This document shows, one piece after another, positions 9,131 to 17,791 of a DNA stretch of 20,480 bases. Location: the NCBI GenBank assembly GCA_002077045.2, contig KZ111204.1:58684-79163 (forward strand), in the 5' to 3' direction. This DNA comes from Rachicladosporium sp. CCFEE 5018 (lineage: Eukaryota > Ascomycota > Dothideomycetes > Cladosporiales > Cladosporiaceae). The first letter of the stretch is position 1; each line of letters opens with the position of its first letter. A program made the translations under genes and the position numbers. The notes under the pieces are model-generated. The model was not told where the DNA came from and made no database searches. It was given only the letters and a program-made list of their open reading frames with translations.

Positions 9131-9746
9131 CAGGGTTCACGGCGATGCTGCAATAATCGTCCGAGGGGCAATGGGCGACCATCAGCTCGCTCCGGACCGT
9201 CGATCCCCGGAATCAGCGCACCTACTCACTGATGTGGAGCATACTGACAGCGATGCGATGTGGCCTCGCAAGCAATTACTCAGGTCGCAGCCGCGCCCGG
9301 AGAACTTCGACTCGCTTCGGCCAATATGGGTGTCTGCTATTAGCCAGTGTTGTGCTGCAGCACCGCAAGCTGTTCAACGCGGCTTTGCTGGTACTGCTAG
9401 TCGTCCGTCATGCTCCGAGAAGACTGAGATCGAGCTCGCACTAGAAATGACCCCTTCGAGTCGGCACATAGCCACCCAGCATGGCCCTGGAACTTGTTGC
9501 TGAGATGCTACATCATGCAATCCTCATGCGGAGGCTATAGGCGTGGTGCAGTGGGTGTGGCAAAGGCAGGTAGCTATACATATGAGGTGAAGTCCTCTTA
9601 AGCTTATCCTTCATTGCTCCTGCCTCAAGTATACCTGCCGCACTCTACGATCCTAATCATCGTTTCTCACTTCTCTTCCTCTCTTGAGACCTTCGAAAAT
9701 CCCTTTGCGGTCAAAGAAGACTGAATGTGCTTCACTGATACTTATC
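9131..9746. other. Intergenic region between RRP46 and the MEIOB-like gene
   Basis: These 616 bp should carry the RRP46 3' end and the promoter of the MEIOB-like gene. The open frame at plus 9057-9503 mostly continues out of RRP46 in another frame and has no recognisable protein. I see no RNA gene or repeat. Confidence 0.5.
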
Positions 9747-11499
9747 ATGTCTTCCTCGAACAAGAACGCATCCATCCAAGCTTTCTTTCAGCCCACTCCA
9801 TCGACCTCACCAGTCAAGCCAATTCACGACCCAGCTCACAGCACAGAGACTGTCGGCGATGGCTTCACGACGAACGAATTACAGACTGCTCTCAAGCCAG
9901 CACTCAGCTCACCAAGAGATACATGGCACCCAACAGGCGAGTACGCCGAGTGCGAGATCCGCGACCTGCAGCCTGGCCCTCGAGCTGTGACATTCATGGG
10001 CCGAGTGGCGAACATCTTTGATGTCGGCATGGGTACTGGGAAGACGCCAAAGAGCGCCAAAGGCTGTGTGAAGCTCTGCGTCAAAGATGAGCGGGCTGCT
10101 GTCACGGTCAGAGTCTGGTGGGCGGATGAGGCGAGATACCTCGCTGGGCTCGGTAAGGTGAGACTGGGTGTGCTTGTAAGCGTGTGGACGAACCACAGTA
10201 GGTACTAAGATGACAGTTACTTCTCTTAGTACCGGAGCTAACACGTGCACGGTCTCCAATGGCGAGTCGGGCAATCTTTCAAGTATGGCGGCGCCACTGT
10301 TCGCCTCGCTCTTCCCCGAACGAGATCGCAGTTGTCATCTTATGATCCACTCGCGTAGTGATGTTGGGGTCATGCTGAAGCGTCCCTTGGGACACTCCGA
10401 TAGCAGACCATTGACTGGGCTCATGACGTTGCAGAACTTCATCGATGGAGGCTATGATGTGATTGATGCGAAGATACTCGTCGTCGTCAAGAGCTTGGGC
10501 ATGAGGAAGAAAAGTACTCACTATTTCAGTCTCCACGTGTAAGACTCAACTAATACGTCGCAGTCGAACGCAAAGACACTTCAGTGGTCGAGAACATGAA
10601 CATCGTTGTCCACGACGACACTGCTGAAGCTACCCTTGGTCTCTGGGGGACCGTCTGCTGCTCACCTGGCACAACGCTCAGCGTAGCACCAGCGGAAGGA
10701 GTCGCTGCGGACACATTGAACCCGAATCCAGATGCGGCGAAGGCTGCGGAGCCGTGGAAGCCAGGCGAGACTGTACTGCTTCTGCAAGCACCAGGCTTCA
10801 AGCTAGGCAGGTTCACCTACCTGAATCTCACATCGACTACACTGGTTGATGTCGATCCGGCGATGAAAGATGCTGTCTGGCTTCGCAACTGGGCACTGCG
10901 TCAGAAGTGCCGTGAGGCCGTAAACCCGCCCTTTCCCAGAGGTGTCCTTTATCTTGAGCTTCTGGAGCACATCCACTGCGATGTCTGTACAGTCTCGCAG
11001 ATCTTGACGATTTCGCCCGCGCCGCACCAGGGGAGACCTTCCAAGGCTACTTGAGTGTGATACTCATGGAGGTACGCTTGTTGGAGAACTACAAGCGCCA
11101 GATGCTGTTTGCTGGAGAGTGCTGCTGCATGCCACTGTACGCGAATGCACTAGCGGCAAATTGCAAAGGATGCGACAAAAGCGTGAACTTGAGACTGAAC
11201 CCCAAGCTCGTGAGTGCTATCACTGCCGCAACATGATCCATCACTGACAGATGCCGAAGCTTGGCCAAGTTATCGACGAGACAGCGGCAGTCAGCGGCGG
11301 CAAGCTATTGCTCAGTGATCAGGCCTGGACTGAGCTCCTCGGCCGGATTCCTGCGCAGCTTCTGCAGATGAGTTGCGAGCAGATCAAGTACCTCGCTGAT
11401 CGCATCCTCTTCGGCCGACTGACACTAGCATTCGGGTGGACTAGTGACGAGAGCAAGGCTGGAGGGCGGATTTGTGTGATGGGGGTCCGCTCAGGGTGA
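9747..11499 (+). CDS. MEIOB-like OB-fold ssDNA-binding protein, frame apparently disrupted
   Basis: This resembles fungal relatives of MEIOB, an RPA1-like OB-fold protein that binds single-stranded DNA in meiotic recombination. Exon 1 from ATG 9747 holds VTFMGRVANIFDVG, GCVKLCVKDERAAVTVRVWW and VLVSVWTNH (ending 10196). The next frame, from 10230, holds SLFPERDRSCHLM and GLMTLQNFIDGGYDVIDAKILV. A clean intron at 10514-10563 (ACTAAT branch site) leads to VHDDTAEATLGLWG and VDVDPAMKDAVWLRNWA. Near 10958-10975 the reading moves by -1 into LRCLYSLADLDDFARAAPGETFQGYLSVILMEV. Another intron, best placed at 11210-11259, leads to LGQVIDETAAVSGGKLL and FGWTSDES; the stop is at 11497-11499. CECCMPLY-like and CKGCDK cysteines (about 11121-11180) suggest a zinc knuckle as in RPA1. 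The joins at 10197-10230 and 10958-10975 are not ordinary introns. The gene could be decaying, mis-sequenced or unusually spliced. A GTGAGT at 11496 could extend the 3' end. Confidence 0.7.
10514..10563 (+). other. Intron of the MEIOB-like gene
   Basis: This 50-nt intron has a GTACTC donor, an ACTAAT branch site and a CAG acceptor. Its removal joins GMRKK to ERKDTSVVENMNIVVHDD through a split isoleucine codon and leads into the conserved DDTAEATLGLWG stretch. Confidence 0.75.
11210..11259 (+). other. Intron of the MEIOB-like gene
   Basis: The donor is GTGAGT and the branch site is CTGAC (11243-11247). The CAG at 11248-11250 touches the branch site and is probably skipped. The next AG, at 11258-11259, gives the family-like join NPKL-LGQVIDET and a usual size of 50 nt. 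The nearer acceptor would add MPK in frame, so both forms could be translated. Confidence 0.6.
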
Positions 11500-11709
11500 G
11501 TCCTGGAAGTGAGCGAGAGCATGAGGAGAACAACTTTCGATGTGAGGTCGCCATGTTCGCTGAATGTAGCTTGAAAGTAGCGTTCATCATTGCTGTTCTC
11601 ACTCACCTCCTCCATTGCACTCGACTATCCCATAGACGCAGCTCTCTGTGTGCCTGGTCGAGTGCATGTACTTGCTCCTGCCACTGGCCGTCGAAAAGTC
11701 TTGGCTTGT

Positions 11710-11976
11710 TTACATGGCCCGTGCTTTCTCGAAGCGGGCTTTCGCAGCTTCCACCCATGCACGCACCACCATCTCGACATCGCACATGCGCAACCCACCA
11801 CCCGTCATCATTCTTATTGCACGCGACATTACGCGTCGTTCGAAATAAGCTGTGTACTGGACTACGCGCTGAATCTCAAATACTCTCACAGCACGCGCGA
11901 GAGCCGACCATTGACGTAACTTCGCCGATTGCGCAGCAACACCCTGGGGATCTTCTGGCAGGTTAGCAATGTCCAT
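11710..11976 (-). CDS. Small unidentified ORF, head-to-head with DSN1
   Basis: This is an 88-residue open frame from an ATG at 11976-11974 to a TAA at 11712-11710. I do not recognise the protein. It is strongly basic and looks largely alpha-helical: LRQWSALARAVRVFEIQRVV (21-40), then AYFERRVMSRAIRMM, GGGLRMCDVEMVVRAWVEAA and KARFEKARAM at the end. It has no signal peptide, membrane segment or cysteine pattern. The alternation of hydrophobic and charged residues over its whole length looks more like a real helical protein than a random antisense frame. Against it, its start codon overlaps the first codons of DSN1 on the other strand, so the two mRNA leaders would have to overlap. The frame also stays open upstream to 12162 inside DSN1, which is weak evidence in itself. 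It could be the last exon of a longer gene or a chance frame. Confidence 0.35.
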   Translation of the reverse strand: MDIANLPEDPQGVAAQSAKLRQWSALARAVRVFEIQRVVQYTAYFERRVMSRAIRMMTGGGLRMCDVEMVVRAWVEAAKARFEKARAM

Positions 11977-13713
11977 GGTGGTCACGCGCTCGCCGCTTAC
12001 GACAATTGCGATGAATGGTGGATCACACGCGCCAAAGCGACGGCGGAGCGCGCGACTGAGCGCCGAAGGGGTAGATGAGAATGGATCGAGCGAACCGCCA
12101 GCGAAGAAGGTAAAGGTCAATGGCGCGGCGGATGAGGGGGGCGAGGGGACGGCAGTGGGCAAGAAGCGGAGTCGAAAGAAAGTCTACGATCAAGATGAAG
12201 ACGGATTTGTATTCACCAAGGGGAAGAAGGCGAAGGCTGTCAAGGAGCCGGCGGTGCGGAACTCGACGGTTGAGGAGGTGACTGTGAGCCTTGGAACAGC
12301 GCCCGCGACTGCAAATGGGACAGAACACGCGAAGTCACAGCCGCCAGCAGCAGAACCGGAACCTGTCGCGGCTGCACCCAAGAAAGTCCGGCGTGGCCTA
12401 CCAGCAACGCCAGAACGAGAAGCCGCCTCGAAGAACACATTCCGCAAAAGCAAGCGCCTTTCAGATGAAGGAGATGCTTCATCGCCACACAAGGCAGCAC
12501 ACGCACGATCGCATGCGAAGCATGACCGTTCGCCTAGTCCAGCCTTTCGACCTGTCACAGTTGAGAAGAAGCGGCGGAAGCTGGCTGAACGAGCGGAGGA
12601 GGAAGAGAAGACGACGCGCATTGCACTCCCATTCGCAGACACTCCGATCATCACGCGGAACAAGGACATGCGAAAGGCTGGCGGGGAAACGAGCAGGCGA
12701 AGTAGCTCGGGCATGCGCGGGAAGCGCGTGAGCAGCTTGCTCGACGAAGGGAGAGGAAATGGTCAGTGGTCATGTATCGGCGGGGAGGGCAGGGCAAGCT
12801 GGAAACGAAGACTGACATGTACAATAGCACTGCCTCACGCCGAAGTAGCGACGACCGAGTTCTACAAGCACATCTCCGCAGATCTTACAGAGCCTCGTCG
12901 CATGCGTGTGCTTCTTGGGTGGTGCGGCAGCCGAGCACTGCCTCCAAAGCCCGAAGCACCGAAAGACAAATCGACAGAAGCGCAGGCAGAGTTCCAAGCA
13001 TTACAATCGGCTCGGGTCATCCAAGAGGAATTATCGCTGGATCTCGTCTCGAATGGCACACTCAGTGACTGGTTCTCGAGAGACGAAAACTTCGAATTAC
13101 CACTGGTACCACTGCGCAAGAAGCCCAATCCGAGGAACGTGGCGAATGCGGCAAAGGCGGAAGAGCTGGAACACGAGCTTGAAAGGTATGCATCGCTGAA
13201 CAAATGCTGCTTTGATGAACTTACTGACTGTAGTACAGACTTAGGAAGGAGCGAAATTCCTGGGACAGCCTCATAGCCTCTGCAATAAAGCAGACGAACC
13301 CACGAGATCCTCAATCTTCGCCATCTAACACGCCGAAGGCCAGCAATGTAGTTGAAAGCGGCATCTTCTCGCCCATCAACGCAGACTTGATAGATAGTCC
13401 CGATCGTGCGGTACTAGCACAACTACAGCAATCCGACTCGACCACAGCACACGACGCCCTTCAAAAGCGCCTGCAGAACGTCTCCGCCAACCTCGAGTTC
13501 AGCATCGACTGCTTCGCCGAGAATGTACATGCTCTGTCCACATCACGATCCACGGCCGAGAGCCTAGCTGAGCGCAATCTGAAGGAGGCGGCGGAGGTAC
13601 TCGAGGGTAGAGAGAATACTCGACGAGCGGCCGGTGCTGTGAATGGAGTGCCTCAGCCGTCTGCTATGGATGCACTGAGAGGTCTGGCTCGGGTGCTGAA
13701 CGGGAGGCGATGA
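11969..13713 (+). CDS. DSN1: Kinetochore MIND/Mis12-complex subunit DSN1 (Mis13)
   Basis: DSN1 is a subunit of the four-protein MIND complex, which links the inner kinetochore to Ndc80 and Spc105. The exons are 11969-12761, 12828-13185 and 13239-13713 and give 541 residues. Introns 12762-12827 (GTCAGT, ACTGAC branch site, TAG) and 13186-13238 (GTATGC, ACTGAC branch site, CAG) restore the conserved joins EGRGN-ALPHAEV and HELER-LRKERNSWDSLI. The N-terminal 215 residues are disordered and basic, with VVTRSPL and KRRRSARLS near the start as in other fungal DSN1 proteins. IALPFADTPIITRNKDMR (218-235) opens the conserved part. TSRRSSSGMRGKRVSSLLDEG (241-261) looks like the Aurora B/Ipl1 phosphorylation patch. 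Next come TTEFYKHISADLTEPRRMRVLLGWC and a C-terminal coiled coil beginning near AKAEELEHELERLRKE. Met at 11975 is an alternative start two codons later. Confidence 0.9.
12762..12827 (+). other. DSN1 intron 1, 66 nt and stop-free
   Basis: The donor is GTCAGT, the branch site is ACTGAC at 12811-12816 and the acceptor is TAG at 12825-12827. The length is a multiple of three and the frame stays open across it, so retention would insert 22 residues without a stop. The conserved protein around it supports removal. Confidence 0.8.
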
Positions 13714-14607
13714 GGTGACATGCTCGCTGTGGAGATAGCTACGCAGGGTGACGATCATGTAGATAGGACGACCAATGCTGGCATGACCATCTGAACGCTT
13801 TGCGCTCTGCATGACAACCTGATCCACCGCATTATCTTTGCGCCCACCTCACCTCCGCCTCCCACCACAGCCACTGTAGCTGCCCCACCGTCGTTGCCGA
13901 CTTCACTTCTGACTGCTGACTTGCTGATCTGCTTCGGCGTTTGAGAGCATCGGCAAGCACCCCGGCCGGCCCTCCAGACCTCGCGTCCCCCTACATGCGG
14001 CTGTCTACATGTGACATGTCCAAGGGTGCAGCAGAAAGCCAAGCTACCTAAGCTTTCCACTCAGCTCGACCTCAATCTTTACTACCATGCGATCGATCCG
14101 GATACCGACAGTCCAATCGCCGCCCCACGACACCACAATATCCTAGGACTGCTGTAGATATTCATGCATCCCTACTGTAGGACCAAAGGATGATCTGCTC
14201 AAGGCTCTACGCACTTGATTTGTGGAACATCACGATTATCAAGAACCGGCAGAATGCATTCTCGGCTGACAGACGTCCCCCGCAAAAGAACGGAAGCTGC
14301 CACCTTCCACGCATGGTGTTGTGCATGGACAGGGCTGCGATTAGGGCTGCGACATCTCAGCTCGTACCCGATCGGCTTTCGCGAGAATCAGTGGTCTAAG
14401 CAGTCGAAGAACGGTACAGGCTTGGAGAGGGGCCTTGTGAAAGGCGAAACCACTATGCTGAGCCTCCAAGAACCAGATATCTGGAAGTACCCTATCATCA
14501 TCATGGCAGCTACTGTAGCAGCCGTACTTACAGCATGAACATGAGGCTCCCTTGACAGCAAAGCCCGATGCTGCAGCCAAGACAGGCCAAGGCGATTCCT
14601 CCACCAA

Positions 14608-14618
14608 CGGCAGTTCCG
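14608..14618. promoter_or_regulatory. CGGN5CCG zinc-cluster site upstream of the sugar transporter
   Basis: CGGCAGTTCCG lies 183 bp before the transporter ATG. CGGN5CCG inverted triplets are bound by Zn2Cys6 dimers; this spacing is the one reported for Neurospora CLR-1, a cellulase regulator. The same spacing occurs upstream of the neighbouring cellulase. A chance match is possible, since six fixed bases recur every few kilobases. Confidence 0.35.
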
Positions 14619-14669
14619 TCGGTCATGGAAGCTGGGGCAATGGACTACAGTCCGGGGTAGACGATACTG

Positions 14670-14676
14670 TATATAT
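14670..14676 (+). promoter_or_regulatory. Possible TATA box and CreA site of the sugar transporter
   Basis: TATATAT lies 121 bp before the start codon. Thirteen bases upstream of it, CCGGGG at 14652-14657 fits the CreA consensus SYGGRG, which would suit glucose repression of a sugar-uptake gene. Both motifs are short and unproven. Confidence 0.35.
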
Positions 14677-14790
14677 CCTGGACACCACGAGGGCGATCAA
14701 ACAATGAGCTCGGGAGCCTCTGGACCTCCCTGCTGTGTTCACTAGAGACAACGACCTGGACTTGACCTTGCAACCAAGTGGCTTGTCAAG

Positions 14791-16787
14791 ATGGGTATCG
14801 GATTCTTGAAGTTCATCGTTCACAATGATGCTATCAAGTCGGATCCTGAGGAGATCTATGGATGGCGAGTCTATGCCTTAGCATGCTCGGTACGTGTCAC
14901 TTGAGGGATTCGAAGATCTGGCACAACCTTCAGTCGCTGACAACAAGCTCAGGCATGCTTCGGTGGGATGCTCTTTGGGATGGATAGCGGGATCATCGGA
15001 GGGGTGTTGACTCTCACGCAGTTCAAGGAGTTAGTCCTTGATAATACACTACATTTTCTGGAGCATTCCCTTGACGAGAAGCAGGACCTACGGCCTCTCC
15101 AAGCTGATCGGCGTCCCACTGGCTGACTTGACAGCGAACATTGTGACAACGCTTCAGTGCGGTTGCTTCGTCGGAGCCCTATCCGCTGGCTTCTTCGCCG
15201 ACAGGTATGGCCGCCGTCTAAGCTTAATGGCTGCCGCGATCTTCGCCATCGTCGGCACGATCATGCAAGCTGCTGCTTCCGGCGAGATCGCAGTGATCTA
15301 TGTTGGGCGCTTCATCGCAGGTCTTGGTGTCGGCGCGGCCTCCATGGTCACGCCCCTCTATGGTATGCTGTTGTATTCCTACCCAGCTCGGTCATCGCTG
15401 ACGAGATGCAGTTTCTGAGAACGCTCCTCGTGCCATCCGAGGTGCCTTGACGGGCATATACCAGCTGTTCATTACTGCCGGTATCATGCTTGCATTCTGG
15501 AGTAGGTCGATCAATATTGTAGGGACACGGCGCTGAGCTGACATATCACCCCAGTCAACTATGGATCTGCCCTTCACATCTCTGGCCCAGCCATCTATAT
15601 CGTCCCTCTGGCTATGCAAGGTCTCCCAGCCTTATGCATGTTTGTCTGCATGTTCTTCTGCCACGAGTCGCCTCGATGGCTGGCACGTAAAGACCGCTGG
15701 GATGAAGCGAGCAGTATCCTTTCGCTAGTCCGCGCCTTGCCGCCGACACATCCTTACGTTGCTGAAGAACTTACTGAGATTCAAGAGCAGTTGGAGCATG
15801 AGCGCAGACTGATTGGCAACGCTACCTTTAAGGTCTTGATGAAGGAGATGTGGACCATACCTGGGAATAGGAAGCGAGCACTGCTCTCGATTGGCTTGAT
15901 GATATGCCAACAGATGACGGGAACGAATGCTATGTATGTGGCAAGCCTATTATGGCCTCTTTTTTCGCGAGCTACAGCTGACTGTCAAAAGCAACTACTA
16001 CGCTCCTCAGATCTTCAAGAATCTGGGGCTCAACGGCACAGAGTCAGGCCTCTTCGCCACAGGGATCTACGGTGTCGTCAAGATGGTCATGTGCGCCTGC
16101 TTCTTGGTGTTCGCAGCCGACTCTCTCGGCCGCAGACGATCACTCCTCTGGACGTCAATCGCAATGGGCTCAGCTATGCTCTACGTCGGCATCTTCGTCC
16201 GGGTTGCACCACCCAAGGCCGGCACACCAGTCAGCCCAGCCGGCTACGTTGCGCTGGTGTGCATCTATCTCTTCGCGAGTTTTTTCCAGTGGGGATGGGG
16301 TCCGGTAGGAATCGAACGCATTGGTATTAATACTGTCTGAGTGAGCCGGCTAACCAACCCTCTTCTAGGTATGCTGGATCTACGTCTCTGAGATTCCGAC
16401 GGCTCGTTTGCGTGTCCTGAACGTTGCTCTCGCAGCAGCGACGCAATGGCTATTCAATCTGGTCATTGCTCGTGCTGTACCCAACATGCTTACCACTATG
16501 GGTAATGCTGGATACGGCGCCTTCCTGTTCTTCGCTTGCGCCTGCTACAGCATGTTCATCTTTGTGTGGTTTCTCGTACCAGAGACGAAGGTAAGCTGCA
16601 ACGTCCCTTCCAATAAAGTGAACACAATTGCTAACACTATACACAGGGTATGGCGCTTGAGCGAATGGATGATCTCTTCGGCGTTACCGAACTGGTCAAG
16701 AAGCTCGAGGACGAAGAGAGTGTGCATGAGGGGAGGGACGAGAAGAACAACTCGGCGCAACAGCTTGAGATCAGTCCTGTGAAGTAA
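14791..16787 (+). CDS. MFS sugar-porter transporter (hexose/quinate type), eight exons
   Basis: This plasma-membrane sugar porter has 12 predicted segments and 532 residues. The exons are 14791-14889, 14953-15029, 15085-15362, 15412-15501, 15555-15933, 15992-16304, 16369-16590 and 16647-16787. Each of the seven introns (49-64 nt) has a GT donor and an AG acceptor, and most have a CTGAC or CTAAC branch site; together they give one continuous frame. The protein shows FGGMLFGMDSGIIGGVL (36-52), ADRYGRRLS (97-105), GRFIAGLGVGAASMVTPLYVSENAP (133-157), the PESPRW-type motif HESPRWLARKDR (218-229), QQMTGTNAINYYAPQIF (300-316), DSLGRRRS (351-358), WGWGPVCWIYVSEIPTARLR (408-427) and PETKG (483-487). 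This is a standard sugar-porter set, close to fungal hexose and quinate permeases. I cannot choose the substrate by eye. The acidic C-terminal tail (500-532) is cytoplasmic. Tandem to the cellobiohydrolase downstream, it could import the sugars released. Confidence 0.93.
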
Positions 16788-17556
16788 TCTAGTATAAAAT
16801 CATTCCATGGATCGATGTGCCACATACTCGCGAATATTGCCTCGCCAAACACCGTCGTCGCTCCAAAGTGTGGACGAGCGAGTGTATCGACCGTGCGCAT
16901 CAGCTCGGCACCGTGTTCGAAGTCACTTACGCTGTTCGAGAGTCGGATCCACAGTCGGTGCCTGCATTTCCGTATAGACACTGCCGCCATGCCCTGCATT
17001 CATCATTTCGTAGGCGGACCGGGCTAGCGTGGTCAGAAAGAGACTTGTGTACTTTGCAGATCAGAAGTGAACCACTCGACGACCCCGAAAGTTCGCTCTC
17101 TTATTTCCACCACCGAACACACGCTTCACGTCTTACTCACTAACGAGTCTTTGAGGATGACTACCGAATATTACTGTGGTCCGTCTACATTTTCGACCAC
17201 TTCATGATTTGTATCAGGGCGCAAAGTCTGTGCAGTGTGGTGTTCTCGCTTGACTTGAGACGCTACACCTCCGCGCTCCTTTGGGACACGGCGCACTATA
17301 TTCGAAGCACCCAAGGTCATGGGGACGATCACATTGCACCACATGCCCTGAGCCTCTAGTCGCCGAGCATCTGGCTCGCATGGCCACTATAGACAAGCGC
17401 CGCAGAGCACGTTTGATCTCGGTAAGATGCGCGTAGGTGCCGTGTCGCCACCCTGCAATCTGCACCTTGTCTGATGAAGCCCGGACTGGATGTACTGCTG
17501 AAGTCTTTCGGGCATACCAAACAAGGCCTGTCGACAGATCACGCACTGGATCTTGA

Positions 17557-17567
17557 CGGGCCGCCCG
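17557..17567. promoter_or_regulatory. CGGN5CCG palindrome upstream of the cellobiohydrolase
   Basis: CGGGCCGCCCG is a perfect inverted repeat around a central C, 225 bp before the cellulase ATG and about 130 bp before the TATA-like box. It fits the CGGN5CCG pattern of CLR-1-type Zn2Cys6 activators of cellulase genes. The full palindrome is more than the triplets require, which slightly favours a real site. Confidence 0.4.
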
Positions 17568-17696
17568 CGGGCGACGGAGGTATGCTTTAGGCTGGGCAAG
17601 ACTATTCCATCAATCTCCTTACGGAGCTGCTATGGACCGGCGGGCCTGTACGACTGGAGATGGCGCCGAGTAGGCGGAATAGAGGCTCTTGTGATG

Positions 17697-17704
17697 TATA
17701 AGAG
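17697..17704 (+). promoter_or_regulatory. Probable TATA box of the cellobiohydrolase gene
   Basis: TATAAGAG lies 95 bp upstream of the start codon. Strongly inducible fungal cellulase genes usually have a TATA box at about this distance, so the position supports the call. Confidence 0.5.
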
Positions 17705-17791
17705 CCATGTCCTCCTCGGTCTCAGATAGCTTTCGTCAAGCACAAAGTCACTCACTACCAGCTCAACCCGGTACATTCTCATTCGTTCATC

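Larger units (their letters stand above)
13714..14790. other. Intergenic region upstream of the sugar transporter
   Basis: About 1.1 kb lies between the DSN1 stop codon and the transporter start codon. It should hold the DSN1 3' end and the transporter promoter, whose sites are listed separately. The open frames here (plus 14215-14538, 107 codons; minus 13755-14060, 101 codons) have no recognisable protein. I see no repeat family or RNA gene. Confidence 0.5.
16788..17791. other. Intergenic region upstream of the cellobiohydrolase
   Basis: This 1-kb region carries the transporter 3' end and the cellulase promoter. No open frame in it resembles a known protein; the longest, minus 17214-17546, is Arg/Ala/Ser-rich and unremarkable. 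I see no transposon, repeat or tRNA. Regulatory candidates near its right end are listed separately. Confidence 0.5.

Noticed and set aside
12190..12714. Minus-strand open frame of 174 codons
   Set aside because: It lies wholly antisense to the disordered first exon of DSN1 and reads as Ser/Arg/Ala-rich low complexity.
14215..14538. Possible short gene of 107 codons upstream of the sugar transporter
   Set aside because: It has irregular composition and no family resemblance, and it lies where the promoter is expected.
16303..16370. A tRNA-like stretch on the minus strand (GTTCGATTCC and GGTTGGTTAG boxes)
   Set aside because: The T stem has at least two mismatches, no acceptor stem forms, and the region is explained by intron 6 of the sugar transporter with good splice signals.
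17269..17659. CreA-like SYGGRG sites (17269-17274 minus, 17654-17659 plus) upstream of the cellulase
   Set aside because: The consensus is so loose that about two sites are expected by chance in this region.
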